Shown in pieces: positions 31,998-38,640 of a DNA stretch of 46,300 nt. The notes beneath the pieces are model-generated. The model saw nothing but the letters and a program-made list of their open reading frames with translations, searched no databases and was not told where the DNA came from. The stretch lies in the IMG/VR virus record IMGVR_UViG_3300013102_000013, positions 1-46,300 of that record; one strand, given 5' to 3'. How positions within the stretch are numbered: position 1 is the first letter of the stretch; each line of letters starts with the position of its first letter. This DNA comes from a virus. The position numbers and the translations under genes were made by a program.

Positions 31998-32067
31998 ATA
32001 TTCAGTCGATGTGCAGAATCGGCTGTACATGAGTCATAACCGTTGGTCGCGGTTGATGGCTCTTTTT
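31998..32067 (+). ncRNA. Candidate 70-nt two-hairpin small RNA
   Basis: Between a consensus promoter and a strong terminator. Hairpin 1 is CAGTCGAT (32003-32010) with ATCGGCTG (32018-32025) round loop GTGCAGA; hairpin 2 is the terminator. No start codon with a ribosome site. It lies wholly opposite the transcript expected from the minus-strand promoter at 32086-32114, so it could be a cis-antisense regulator of that leader. It may also act in trans. Predicted from sequence only. Confidence 0.62.
32031..32067 (+). terminator. Rho-independent terminator of the small RNA
   Basis: GAGTCAT-AACCG (32031-32042) pairs with CGGTT-(G bulge)-ATGGCTC (32050-32062), 12 bp with one G-U, then TTTTT. Confidence 0.85.
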
Positions 32068-32085
32068 GTTGTCTTTATACGTACT

Positions 32086-32114
32086 ATTATACCACCATTA
32101 CCCAATACTGTACA
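32086..32114 (-). promoter_or_regulatory. Minus-strand promoter facing the minus-strand operon
   Basis: On the minus strand: TGTACA, 17-base spacer, extended -10 TGGTATAAT (plus positions 32086-32094 for the -10, 32109-32114 for the -35). The predicted start near 32079 would give a 550-nt leader before the gene at 31531, passing through the small RNA and the structured region. Confidence 0.62.
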
Positions 32115-32127
32115 TGCTAGATTTAAG

Positions 32128-32156
32128 AGTCTCCTTCTATATAAGGGGACTTTTTT
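32128..32156 (+). terminator. Second plus-strand terminator
   Basis: 9-bp stem AGTCTCCTT/AAGGGGACT (one G-U), loop CTATAT, T run 32151-32156. It backs up the small-RNA terminator and insulates the repressor promoter from upstream transcription. Confidence 0.78.
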
Positions 32157-32190
32157 GTGCAATTATTTTTAAAAAGATGAATAATAAGTG

Positions 32191-32219
32191 TTGCATTGGC
32201 GCATCATATGATGTATAGT
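32191..32219 (+). promoter_or_regulatory. Early/repressor promoter with palindromic operator
   Basis: TTGCAT (32191-32196), 17-base spacer, TATAGT (32214-32219). The spacer contains a perfect 12-bp palindrome, CATCATATGATG (32202-32213), directly next to the -10: the expected position for an XRE repressor operator. It drives the XRE gene at 32254 and probably the early genes after it, so autoregulation is likely. Confidence 0.72.
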
Positions 32220-32253
32220 AGTAAACAAGAGGTGAACGAAACGAGGTGACACA

Positions 32254-32439
32254 ATGACAATCAGAACTGGGCTAATTAAGGCCATGATGGAAGCGAGAAC
32301 TAATGACACTCAACTTGCAAAAGACATTGGAGTAAACAGAACCACCATCTATCGCATTAAGCGGGGAGGAAACACAAGCACCGATGTTCTGGAAAAGATA
32401 GCAAAAAAGTTAAACGTTGATTTAAAGGAGTTGCTGTAA
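32254..32439 (+). CDS. XRE-family helix-turn-helix repressor
   Basis: 61 residues, a bare Cro/C1-type five-helix HTH: NDTQLAKDIGVNRTTIYRIK is the turn and recognition helix, followed by TDVLEKIAKKLNVDLKELL. ATG follows CGAGGTGACACA. It lies directly downstream of the palindromic operator, so it probably controls its own promoter and the early/lysogenic decision. Its fold resembles the C-terminal HTH of the next gene, suggesting a common origin. Confidence 0.85.
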   Translation: MTIRTGLIKAMMEARTNDTQLAKDIGVNRTTIYRIKRGGNTSTDVLEKIAKKLNVDLKELL

Positions 32440-32949
32440 ATGAAAAATATCTTTGAAACATCTGGGGAAATAACAAAAATACACACGCCAAAGGGATTTA
32501 TTCTTATAGACACCGAAGATTTAGAAAAAGTATCAACCGTAGCGAAGGGTAAAACCTGGCACATAATAAACGGTTACGCACGTTGCGGAAACATCCTAAT
32601 GCATCGGGTTGTAATGGAGACTCCAAAAGGATTTGTTCCAGACCATTTAAACTTCATAAAATTTGATAACAGAAAATGCAACTTGGAAAACGTAACACCA
32701 TCCGAAAATTCAAAACGAAGACCGCCTACAACAAAGATTGAATTTGTAAAGATTAAAAAACACCGCGTAGACACAAAGCTTTCCGATGTGATGTATAAAA
32801 AGAAGGTAAGCGCCTCTGAGCTGGCACGTGAGATTGGTAAGTCCCGGCAGACAGTGAGCATGCTGAAAAACGGAAGAGCAAGCACAACGGTTGAAACGTG
32901 GAAAGAGATTGCGAAATACTTGCAGGTTGATTTGAACGATATTATCTAA
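32440..32949 (+). CDS. HNH-like nuclease domain fused to an XRE HTH
   Basis: 169 residues, starting immediately after the preceding stop. Residues 1-95 resemble the HNH domain of phage homing endonucleases: LMHRVVMETPKGFVPDHLNF and DNRKCNLENVTPSENSKRR, with the H, DH and N-rich positions present. Residues about 115-169 are a Cro/C1 HTH (SASELAREIGKSRQTVSMLK). The DNA-reading part is thus a repressor-type domain rather than the usual NUMOD or AP2 modules. It may target the phage operator or have become a regulator. Whether the nuclease is active is unknown. Confidence 0.75.
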   Translation: MKNIFETSGEITKIHTPKGFILIDTEDLEKVSTVAKGKTWHIINGYARCGNILMHRVVMETPKGFVPDHLNFIKFDNRKCNLENVTPSENSKRRPPTTKIEFVKIKKHRVDTKLSDVMYKKKVSASELAREIGKSRQTVSMLKNGRASTTVETWKEIAKYLQVDLNDII

Positions 32950-32961
32950 GGGGGAAATGAA

Positions 32962-33129
32962 ATGGATAACAAAATAAGAATCATCATGCTGATTGATCAC
33001 TGGATGGATACAAACGAAGAATCAGACGTTTTAGCTGACAGAATCATTAATCAAGTGGATGTTAGTGAATTAAATAATGACAAACCACGATTCAGAATGG
33101 ACGCAGAAGGAAATCTTACACGCATTTAA
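32962..33129 (+). CDS. Small acidic hypothetical protein
   Basis: 55 residues behind AAGGGGGAAATGAA. Acidic and helical (RIIMLIDHWMDTNEESDVL), ending in a short basic/beta part (PRFRMDAEGNLTRI). No family recognised; early-gene operon. Confidence 0.6.
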   Translation: MDNKIRIIMLIDHWMDTNEESDVLADRIINQVDVSELNNDKPRFRMDAEGNLTRI

Positions 33130-33179
33130 TCCCTGCATCGAAACGACCGAACAGCTTAGTGAAACGGAGGCCGTAAGAA

Positions 33180-33317
33180 TTGACCCACATTCAGAAAGCA
33201 CTAGAAGAAGTAAACCACGCACTCATGGAAATACCCGTAAACAGTAAAGCCTTTAGACACCTATGTGTCGCAAGAATGGAACTACTCGCAGCTATTCAAA
33301 AGGAGGAAACAAAATGA
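33180..33317 (+). CDS. Small helical protein (TTG start)
   Basis: 45 residues from TTG 33180, 10 bases after ACGGAGG. Helical (IQKALEEVNHALMEIPVN; CVARMELLAAIQKEE). Overlaps the next gene's ATG by 4 bases. No family recognised. Confidence 0.5.
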   Translation: MTHIQKALEEVNHALMEIPVNSKAFRHLCVARMELLAAIQKEETK

Positions 33318-33688
33318 GCAACCTTATCAAAGCCAATCAAATCAAACCCACCGGAGTGGTGCTGACACTTTCACAAAAGAAAGCGATTGACATTCTTCTA
33401 AGTGATCCGTATTACACGCCAGAAGTCATTGTAAATCATCATGCAAAAGATAACTTACAACGGTGGGATGATGGATGTGAGCCGCTGAACGGAATGCCAC
33501 TTGACACCTTAATCCGTGCCTTATACAGACCCGAAGACATCACCATTCGGCAAACTATCGAGGAACAACTGTTGGATTACTTCGAAATTCAGCAGAAAGC
33601 GCAAAGCGCAATGCAGGACAGAACAGAGGTAGCAGTCAAGAAAGTACTGAACATCATCGGAATGAAAGTAAAGGGGATAAACGAATGA
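33314..33688 (+). CDS. Hypothetical protein, copy 1 of a duplicated pair
   Basis: 124 residues from ATG 33314 (AAAAGGAGGAAACAAA). Paralogue of the 33880 protein: shared start (SNLIK-NQIKPTGVVLT), shared middle (LDTLI-ALYRPEDITI-QT-EEQLL) and identical end (IIGMKVKGINE). The central region differs. No known family. It probably arose by tandem duplication of this gene and its small neighbour. Confidence 0.7.
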   Translation: MSNLIKANQIKPTGVVLTLSQKKAIDILLSDPYYTPEVIVNHHAKDNLQRWDDGCEPLNGMPLDTLIRALYRPEDITIRQTIEEQLLDYFEIQQKAQSAMQDRTEVAVKKVLNIIGMKVKGINE

Positions 33689-33867
33689 TGCCATACTTAC
33701 CAGAATTACACTACTGTTGTGTTTGTAAAGAGTATCTGGGACCAGATGACGGAGATGGTATATGCCCTGAATGTGACATTGACGAAGACGAAGAACCTGA
33801 ATACCACTACGAAACAGACACAGAGAAGCTTGCAGACCGAGGCATAAAACAATCTGATTTTATCTAA
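33685..33867 (+). CDS. Small zinc-ribbon protein with acidic tail, duplicate unit 1
   Basis: 60 residues, ATG overlapping the preceding stop. CVCKEY...CPECD gives two Cys pairs for zinc. The acidic tail EPEYHYETDTEKLADRG is nearly identical to the 34393 protein, even at DNA level (33797-33840 and 34439-34482). Function unknown. Confidence 0.65.
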   Translation: MMPYLPELHYCCVCKEYLGPDDGDGICPECDIDEDEEPEYHYETDTEKLADRGIKQSDFI

Positions 33868-33879
33868 GGAGGAAACAAA

Positions 33880-34239
33880 ATGAGCAACCTTATCAAATCC
33901 AATCAAATCAAACCCACCGGAGTAGTGTTAACGCAGAAGGATTTTGACAAGATAAATGAACTAAAGAAAGAAAACTCAAAAGACGATATTGTGTTCGATC
34001 ATACTCATAGCGATTTAACTTCACTAAATCATTTATCGCTTGACACACTAATTATCGCCTTATACAGACCCGAAGACATCACCATTCAGCAAACGGTCGA
34101 GGAACAACTACTATACACGTTCGAAAAGAACAAAGAAGTATTCGAAGAAAATGGGGAGCAGTATTGCAACGGTATTTTGACCGGAATGATAACAACTTTG
34201 CACATCATCGGAATGAAAGTAAAGGGGATAAACGAATGA
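33880..34239 (+). CDS. Hypothetical protein, copy 2 of a duplicated pair
   Basis: 119 residues from ATG 33880 (TAAGGAGGAAACAAA, identical to copy 1). Conserved ends and middle as in the 33314 protein. The variable regions are Lys/Glu-rich here (ELKKENSKDD; EKNKEVFEENGEQY). No family known. Confidence 0.7.
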   Translation: MSNLIKSNQIKPTGVVLTQKDFDKINELKKENSKDDIVFDHTHSDLTSLNHLSLDTLIIALYRPEDITIQQTVEEQLLYTFEKNKEVFEENGEQYCNGILTGMITTLHIIGMKVKGINE

Positions 34240-34406
34240 AGTGCGGCAGATGCGGAAAAGAGCACGAATCAGTATGGATTCGCAGAACGAACACGGCATA
34301 CGTAGAGGAAGAACTGAATTGGGTACTTGAATGTGACGAATGTACTGAGGAGACAGAGGGCTTTTGGAAAATGATGTGGGAGGAACATGGACATGGATAT
34401 TACTGA
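34236..34406 (+). CDS. Small zinc-binding protein
   Basis: 56 residues; ATG overlaps the preceding stop (AAGGGGATAAACGA site). CGRCGKEH near the start and CDECTE later make a four-Cys zinc site; Trp-rich end (GFWKMMWEEHGHGYY). It takes the place of the zinc half of the unit-1 protein. Overlaps 34393. Confidence 0.65.
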   Translation: MKCGRCGKEHESVWIRRTNTAYVEEELNWVLECDECTEETEGFWKMMWEEHGHGYY

Positions 34407-34509
34407 ATACGAAGAAGATCAACGCGAAGAGGAAGAACCTGAATACCACTACGAAACAGACACAGAGAAGCTTGCAGACCGTGGCTTGAGTTGGAGGGAT
34501 TTTATTTAA
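34393..34509 (+). CDS. Short acidic protein sharing its tail with the 33685 gene
   Basis: 38 residues from ATG 34393 (GGGAGG 9 bases upstream; ATG 34387 is too close). Very acidic head (DITEYEEDQREEEE) followed by the shared EPEYHYETDTEKLADRG tail and SWRDFI. Looks like the acidic half of the duplicated zinc protein after the zinc half was separated or lost. Confidence 0.5.
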   Translation: MDITEYEEDQREEEEPEYHYETDTEKLADRGLSWRDFI

Positions 34510-34748
34510 TGAATACAAACATGAGTAGAAAAAAAGATTTATGCGGATTGAAATTCGGCAGACTTACAGTGATTAAAGACGTTGGTAGAACTAAAAGTAA
34601 CTCAGTTAAGTGGTTATGTAAGTGTGAGTGTGGAAATGAAAGTATAGTAATTGCAGCAAATTTAATAAAAGGTAATACGAAAAGTTGCGGATGCTATTTT
34701 TTAGAAAGAGTAAAACGAATTAGGAGGAAACCAAATGACACCAATTGA
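34509..34748 (+). CDS. AP2/HNH-associated zinc-ribbon-type DNA-binding protein
   Basis: 79 residues; ATG overlaps the previous stop. The pattern LCGLKFGRLTVIKDVGRTK, WLCKCECGNESIV, NLIKGNTKSCGC is what I recall from phage AP2/homing-endonuclease-related proteins: a beta-hairpin and C-x-C-x-C-G...C-G-C zinc site. The catalytic C-terminal half of the longer versions is absent, so probably a DNA-binding remnant. Confidence 0.65.
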   Translation: MNTNMSRKKDLCGLKFGRLTVIKDVGRTKSNSVKWLCKCECGNESIVIAANLIKGNTKSCGCYFLERVKRIRRKPNDTN

Positions 34749-34911
34749 ACGCTTAACCGCCGTACTAGCTCGCTTGAACGCACTAGACAGTGACACTTCA
34801 GATCGACATGCCAGCAACTACAGCCGTTTAACTGAAATTGCTTCTTTTATGGATGATCTGGCAGACATCACACAACAGCTTGAAACTGCCATTATAGAAC
34901 TGGAAGGATGA
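34735..34911 (+). CDS. Small helical hypothetical protein
   Basis: 58 residues behind TTAGGAGGAAACCAA, overlapping the previous gene by 14 bases. Helical (RLTAVLARLNALDSDTSDRH; MDDLADITQQLETAIIELE). No family recognised. Confidence 0.6.
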   Translation: MTPIERLTAVLARLNALDSDTSDRHASNYSRLTEIASFMDDLADITQQLETAIIELEG

Positions 34912-34962
34912 ACCACAATAAAGACTGTATTAGATATTTTAAACCATTACAAAGGAGGACAT

Positions 34963-35340
34963 ATGCTTACTTGCGGATATTGCGGAACAGAAGCCGTATG
35001 CGTCACGACAAAAGAGTTTTACGGCAGAGACTACGGAGCCAACGTGTGGAAGTGTACCACCTGTGACGCATATGTAGGCACTCACAAAGGTTCTAAGGTT
35101 CCTTTAGGCACACTTGCGAACAAAGACCTTAGAGCGCTACGGAATCAAGCACACGCCATTGTAGACCCATACTGGCAGAAATACAAAATTGGAAGACACA
35201 TCATTTACAAGATGCTTGGAAAGTTTATGGGAACTGAACCAAAGGACACACACATCGGAATGTACAACGATGAACAATGCACGAAGATCATTCAAGGATT
35301 TAAGCAGTACATGAGTGAAAATTATGAGTGGAGGAAATGA
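34963..35340 (+). CDS. Zinc-finger protein of DUF3268 type
   Basis: 125 residues behind AAAGGAGGACAT. N-terminal zinc finger CGYCGTEAVC...WKCTTCDAYVGTHKG, then NKDLRALRNQAHAIVDPYW and a helical C-terminus. This matches the phage zinc-finger domain family known as DUF3268. Function not established; located in the early gene block. Confidence 0.75.
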   Translation: MLTCGYCGTEAVCVTTKEFYGRDYGANVWKCTTCDAYVGTHKGSKVPLGTLANKDLRALRNQAHAIVDPYWQKYKIGRHIIYKMLGKFMGTEPKDTHIGMYNDEQCTKIIQGFKQYMSENYEWRK

Positions 35341-35342
35341 CC

Positions 35343-35486
35343 ATGCAAACCCGCCACACTTACCGCGAACTCGCAAAGATCGCCAAACAACGAGGAACCC
35401 TTACTCCGGTACTCCTGAGAGTCTACCTGCTAAACATGGCACGCCAATACCGCAAAGAGCAAGCAGCTAATGATCTACACAACTGA
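35343..35486 (+). CDS. Small basic hypothetical protein
   Basis: 47 residues, ATG 3 bases after the previous stop behind GTGGAGGAAATGACC. Basic and helical (TYRELAKIAKQRGTLTPVLL; YLLNMARQYRKEQ). No family recognised; a small nucleic-acid-binding protein is possible. Confidence 0.55.
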   Translation: MQTRHTYRELAKIAKQRGTLTPVLLRVYLLNMARQYRKEQAANDLHN

Positions 35487-35499
35487 GGGAGCTGATGAA

Positions 35500-35676
35500 A
35501 TGGGAATCGCTAATTTATTCAAACGATGGAACGACAACGCAGACAAGCTAGAACAAGAACTCGCACAAGCCTATGACCGGATCACTGAACTAGAAACGCA
35601 AAACGTACATCTTACAGCAGAGAACGAAGATTTGCGCTGTGAACTCGAAGCTATGGCAAATAACCAATACGACTAA
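35500..35676 (+). CDS. Small coiled-coil protein
   Basis: 58 residues from ATG 35500 (GAGGGAGCTGATGAA). After FKRWNDN it is one continuous heptad-type coiled coil (EQELAQAYDRITELETQNVH). Lies directly before the ERF gene; may oligomerise. Function unknown. Confidence 0.6.
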   Translation: MGIANLFKRWNDNADKLEQELAQAYDRITELETQNVHLTAENEDLRCELEAMANNQYD

Positions 35677-35689
35677 GGGAGAGATACCA

Positions 35690-36358
35690 ATGAGCGAAGA
35701 ACAAGCCGAACAGAAACCAATGAACCTTTATCAAAAAATCAACGCCGTTATGCGTGACATTGAATACCTTCAAAAAGACGATAGTGTAAGCACTGGAAAG
35801 AGCAGTTACCGCGCATTGTCCGAGGAGAAGGTCACAACTGAGGTTAGACGCGCTTTAATCAAGTACGGCTTAGTTATACTGCCCGTAGAGATAGAACACC
35901 GTAGAGAGGAACTGAGGGACTCTGACGCGAAGCTGAAAGGATACTTAACCATCACAGACGGAAGATACAAGATTGTAGACATTGATACCGGACAATCAGA
36001 AATCATTGTATCCAGCGGCAGCGGTTCAGACACTCAAGATAAGGGAATAGGCAAAAGTCAAACCTATATGTACAAATACTTACTTTTGAGAACATTTGCA
36101 ATCCCATCCGGCGAAGATACTGATAAAGTGAGCAGCGCTGAACTTGACGAAAAACATCAGCAAGAGATACAGAAAAAAGAAGAAGCAATCATGAAACAAA
36201 TGCTAGCAAAGTGGAAAGTGCTTGCCGGGAAAGAAGACGGTTTCGACAAGTGGGTCGAAGAAACCAAAGCAAAAGGAGCCACACTACAGCAAATGCACGA
36301 ACTACTGGCAACACGCTTGTTGAACAAAGCAGAGGAGGACAAGAAAAATGCTAAATAG
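35690..36358 (+). CDS. erf: ERF-family single-strand annealing recombinase
   Basis: 222 residues from ATG 35690 (AAGGGAGAGATACCA). ERF core: [40 protein letters not shown], then the glycine-rich [20 protein letters not shown] and [16 protein letters not shown], which is the ERF superfamily signature. A C-terminal helical tail follows. It anneals complementary single strands during phage recombination and concatemer formation. SSB overlaps by 11 bases and RusA occurs in the same early region, so this is the phage recombination set. Confidence 0.9.
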   Translation: MSEEQAEQKPMNLYQKINAVMRDIEYLQKDDSVSTGKSSYRALSEEKVTTEVRRALIKYGLVILPVEIEHRREELRDSDAKLKGYLTITDGRYKIVDIDTGQSEIIVSSGSGSDTQDKGIGKSQTYMYKYLLLRTFAIPSGEDTDKVSSAELDEKHQQEIQKKEEAIMKQMLAKWKVLAGKEDGFDKWVEETKAKGATLQQMHELLATRLLNKAEEDKKNAK

Positions 36359-36797
36359 AGTCGTGCTTATAGGTCGCCTAACACGTGACCCGGAGCTTAG
36401 ATACACTCCTGCGGGAGTGGCTGTAACACAATTCACACTTGCCGTGGATCGCAGCTTTAAACCGGAAGGTGGAGAACGTGAAGCAGACTTTATACCAATC
36501 GTGGTATGGAGACAAGCAGCAGAAGCATGCGCTAACTACCTTCGTAAAGGTCGCCTGACCGCCGTAGAAGGACGCATACAGGTTCGTAACTACGAGAACA
36601 ACGAAGGGAAGCGCGTATATGTCACGGAGGTTATAGCGGACAATGTGCGTTTCCTGGAGAAAGCAGAAAGCAACGAACGTCCAGACGTTGACAGAGCGCC
36701 TAGCGGAAACACTTATCAGCGGAATACTGGAAGCAATGATCCATTCAGTGGTGACGGAAAACCAATTGACATTTCGGTTGATGATTTACCATTCTAG
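36348..36797 (+). CDS. ssb: Single-stranded DNA-binding protein
   Basis: 149 residues. Complete OB-fold [63 protein letters not shown], ending in the acidic tip DISVDDLPF that recruits partner proteins. It binds single-stranded DNA in replication and works with the ERF protein encoded upstream. Confidence 0.95.
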   Translation: MLNRVVLIGRLTRDPELRYTPAGVAVTQFTLAVDRSFKPEGGEREADFIPIVVWRQAAEACANYLRKGRLTAVEGRIQVRNYENNEGKRVYVTEVIADNVRFLEKAESNERPDVDRAPSGNTYQRNTGSNDPFSGDGKPIDISVDDLPF

Positions 36798-36805
36798 GAG
36801 GAACT

Positions 36806-37189
36806 ATGGCTAACATAGACGAGTACATCATAAACATCATGAAATTACGCTCCGAAGCAGACAAGCTCACTGATGATAATCCGGGAGGACTGATTTCTAA
36901 AATCAGTCTTCTCACAACCTGCTTAATGTACATTGGACGCGTATCCAGCCAAATAGACGGAGATTACAAGCGACTGTATGCCAAACGCAAGCACGCTCAT
37001 GCTATTGCCTTTAGAGACGCAACCAAGAACAAAGCAGCAGAAGCAGAAATAGCGGTATATGAGTTAAGGGAGCAGGAAGCTGATCTATATCAGGACATGA
37101 TGCGCTGGAGAAACGCCTTTAGCAGCACAACCGAAGAACTTCATGCACTGAAATTGAAGCTACGAATTGACCACCAGCAAGGAGGATAA
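36806..37189 (+). CDS. Hypothetical helical protein in the recombination block
   Basis: 127 residues behind TAGGAGGAACT. Almost wholly alpha-helical, basic/charged (YAKRKHAHAIAFRDATKNKA; RWRNAFSSTTEELHALKLKL), resembling small helical proteins encoded next to phage SSB genes. No motif assigned. Confidence 0.65.
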   Translation: MANIDEYIINIMKLRSEADKLTDDNPGGLISKISLLTTCLMYIGRVSSQIDGDYKRLYAKRKHAHAIAFRDATKNKAAEAEIAVYELREQEADLYQDMMRWRNAFSSTTEELHALKLKLRIDHQQGG

Positions 37190-37190
37190 C

Positions 37191-37496
37191 ATGCCACCAT
37201 ACACCAAAGCAGACCAACTCCGCAGCAACCGTAAAAGCCCCAAGAGAGCCGCAAGAGGCAAGTTCAGCGCCGAGACTATACGTGCTATCTACGAGCGTGA
37301 CAACGGGGCTTGTGTGAAGTGTGGAACGTCCTCAGACCTTGAGGCTGTTCCTCATCATATCATCTACCGCAGCCAGCTCGGAAAAGGCACAATCGACAAC
37401 GGTTGTGTCATATGCAGACCGTGCCATAACTGGGCGCATAGATGCCGTGAAGGTCGCGTATGGTTTGAACAGTACCGGGAAGATCATTTACTTTAG
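37191..37496 (+). CDS. HNH endonuclease (second)
   Basis: 101 residues from ATG 37191 (AAGGAGGATAAC). Basic N-terminus, then the core CVKCGTSSDLEAVPHHIIYR, NGCVICRPCHNWAHR: CxxC, HH, N and CxxCH all present, so it appears intact. In the replication/recombination block; its nicking role is unknown. Confidence 0.82.
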   Translation: MPPYTKADQLRSNRKSPKRAARGKFSAETIRAIYERDNGACVKCGTSSDLEAVPHHIIYRSQLGKGTIDNGCVICRPCHNWAHRCREGRVWFEQYREDHLL

Positions 37497-37507
37497 GAGG
37501 AATAAAA

Positions 37508-37771
37508 ATGGCAGGATTTAAAGAGGTTGTTTCTAAGTTAGAGGACAACGGGAAAAGCGCGGTATTCATGAACAATATTAAAGGATTTCAAAAAAGAAAA
37601 AATAACGATGAAATCACATGTATTGTTGAATCCGGTTTAGGTGTAAAAGTTATATCAGCTAATGCCGTTCTGTTTACGATAGTCATTGATAAAGATGAAT
37701 TTGAAAGGATTTGCAACGAAGTTGACTCCGATTCGACCGAATCCGCTAAGCAAAGCGAGGCCGAACAATGA
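37508..37771 (+). CDS. Hypothetical protein
   Basis: 87 residues behind TTAGGAGGAATAAAA. Mixed alpha/beta: FKEVVSKLEDNGKSAVFMNN, then two beta strands (ITCIVESGLGVKVISANAVL), acidic C-terminus. No family recognised. Its stop overlaps the next start. Confidence 0.65.
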   Translation: MAGFKEVVSKLEDNGKSAVFMNNIKGFQKRKNNDEITCIVESGLGVKVISANAVLFTIVIDKDEFERICNEVDSDSTESAKQSEAEQ

Positions 37772-37878
37772 AATGTTACTTCATCCAGCGAGCCATACAC
37801 CATCTAATAAAAGGAGAATACGAACGCTCCATATGGTTCATTAAATGCCTACAAAACTCTGAGGAGGAAGAAGCATGA
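37768..37878 (+). CDS. Tiny basic protein
   Basis: 36 residues; starts within an ATGA overlap and ends within another, so it is coupled on both sides. Sequence KCYFIQRAIHHLIKGEYERS then WFIKCLQNSEEEEA. No family recognised. Confidence 0.5.
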   Translation: MKCYFIQRAIHHLIKGEYERSIWFIKCLQNSEEEEA

Positions 37879-38063
37879 TATCACTACCACGTCAACTCAA
37901 CCAACTCAAAGCCTGGGAGCAGGATCTCACTGTCCATGAAATCCAACTACAAGAAGCCATACAGCGCAATAACCCGTTTGAAATCGAGCATCACACTCAC
38001 ATGTGCCATTATATAAGCAAAAAGATCCTTGATCTAGAGGCAGAAATTAACTATACCGCATAG
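37875..38063 (+). CDS. Small helical protein ending in the repeated junction sequence
   Basis: 62 residues behind GAGGAGGAAGA. Helical and His-rich (KAWEQDLTVHEIQLQEAIQR; EIEHHTHMCHYISKKIL). Its last five codons (AAC TAT ACC GCA TAG) are the 15-bp sequence repeated after the next gene. Confidence 0.65.
   Translation: MISLPRQLNQLKAWEQDLTVHEIQLQEAIQRNNPFEIEHHTHMCHYISKKILDLEAEINYTA
38049..38063 (+). repeat. 15-bp direct repeat, copy 1 (second copy at 38336-38350)
   Basis: AACTATACCGCATAG at 38049-38063 recurs exactly at 38336-38350. Copy 1 forms the end of the 37875 gene; copy 2 follows the stop of the Lar-like gene and leads into the terminator. Removing 287 bp between equivalent points would restore gene, stop and terminator in one block, so the Lar-like gene looks like an insertion with a duplicated junction. 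Confidence 0.85.
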
Positions 38064-38075
38064 GAGGAAATAATA

Positions 38076-38336
38076 ATGAGTAAAGAAAAACTTAAAACTT
38101 GCCCTTTTTGTGGAGGTAAAGCAGAAATTACAGTTAGTGATGCAGAGGGTAATAGTCGGGATGAAGAGTATGAACTTGATCCGTGGTCAGGGTTATCGTT
38201 TCGCATTTCACACACTCATGAAGACAATGAAAATTGCCCAATCGCTGTGTATGAAGGTGACGGTGGAGAATTAGGCATTTACCTTTACGATAGCAGAGAA
38301 GAAGCGACAGAAGCATGGAATAAAAGACACGGGTAA
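38076..38336 (+). CDS. Lar-like restriction alleviation protein
   Basis: 86 residues behind TAGGAGGAAATAATA. LKTCPFCGGKAEIT at the N-terminus and REEATEAWNKRHG at the C-terminus are the two ends of the Lar family pattern (zinc CPFCGG plus EAxEAWNxR). Lar proteins ease type I restriction, so this may protect phage DNA on entry; in many phages the family is annotated only by similarity. An acidic insert (about 25-60) makes it longer than some members. Flanked by 15-bp direct repeats, pointing to recent gain. Confidence 0.75.
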   Translation: MSKEKLKTCPFCGGKAEITVSDAEGNSRDEEYELDPWSGLSFRISHTHEDNENCPIAVYEGDGGELGIYLYDSREEATEAWNKRHG

Positions 38337-38348
38337 ACTATACCGCAT

Positions 38349-38368
38349 AGCGCCTTCGGGCGCTTTTT
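38349..38368 (+). terminator. Rho-independent terminator of the early operon
   Basis: AGCGCC/GGCGCT stem with a TTCG tetraloop and a TTTTTG tail. It ends the long early transcript just before the replication promoter. Confidence 0.88.
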
Positions 38369-38407
38369 GTTTGCGGAAAATAGTTCTAAATAACTGGAAG
38401 ATTAATC

Positions 38408-38436
38408 TTGACATTGAAAGCGCATGATAGTAATAT
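38408..38436 (+). promoter_or_regulatory. Replication-operon promoter
   Basis: Consensus TTGACA (38408-38413), 17-base spacer, TAATAT (38431-38436), directly after the early terminator and 28 bases before the HTH gene. Confidence 0.8.
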
Positions 38437-38463
38437 TAAGTCAAGGAAAGGCGGTGACACAAA

Positions 38464-38631
38464 TTGCTAAAGATCGCGGATGTCGCTAAAAAGTATCAAG
38501 TGTCTGAACCCACAATTTACCGCTGGATGCGTGAAGGGATGCCAAAGTACAAACTAGGCGCTAATACACGCTTCGATGAATTAGAGGTAGACAAATGGGT
38601 CAAGGAAGTTAAAAACCAAATTAAAGAGTAG
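38464..38631 (+). CDS. Excisionase-type (MerR-like) small HTH protein
   Basis: 55 residues from TTG 38464 after AAGGCGGTGACACAAA. LKIADVAKKYQVSEPTIYRW is the winged-helix recognition segment and the wing GANTRFDELEVDKWVKEVK completes the helix-turn-helix_17 fold. Named after excisionases, but no integrase is present, so it more likely regulates the replication promoter or assists the origin in the next gene. Confidence 0.75.
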   Translation: MLKIADVAKKYQVSEPTIYRWMREGMPKYKLGANTRFDELEVDKWVKEVKNQIKE

Positions 38632-38640
38632 GTGGTGATA

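Noticed and set aside
38464-38631. Excisionase-like HTH protein as evidence of an integration module
   Set aside because: No integrase or att-like repeats found anywhere; this HTH type is also common in replication and regulation.
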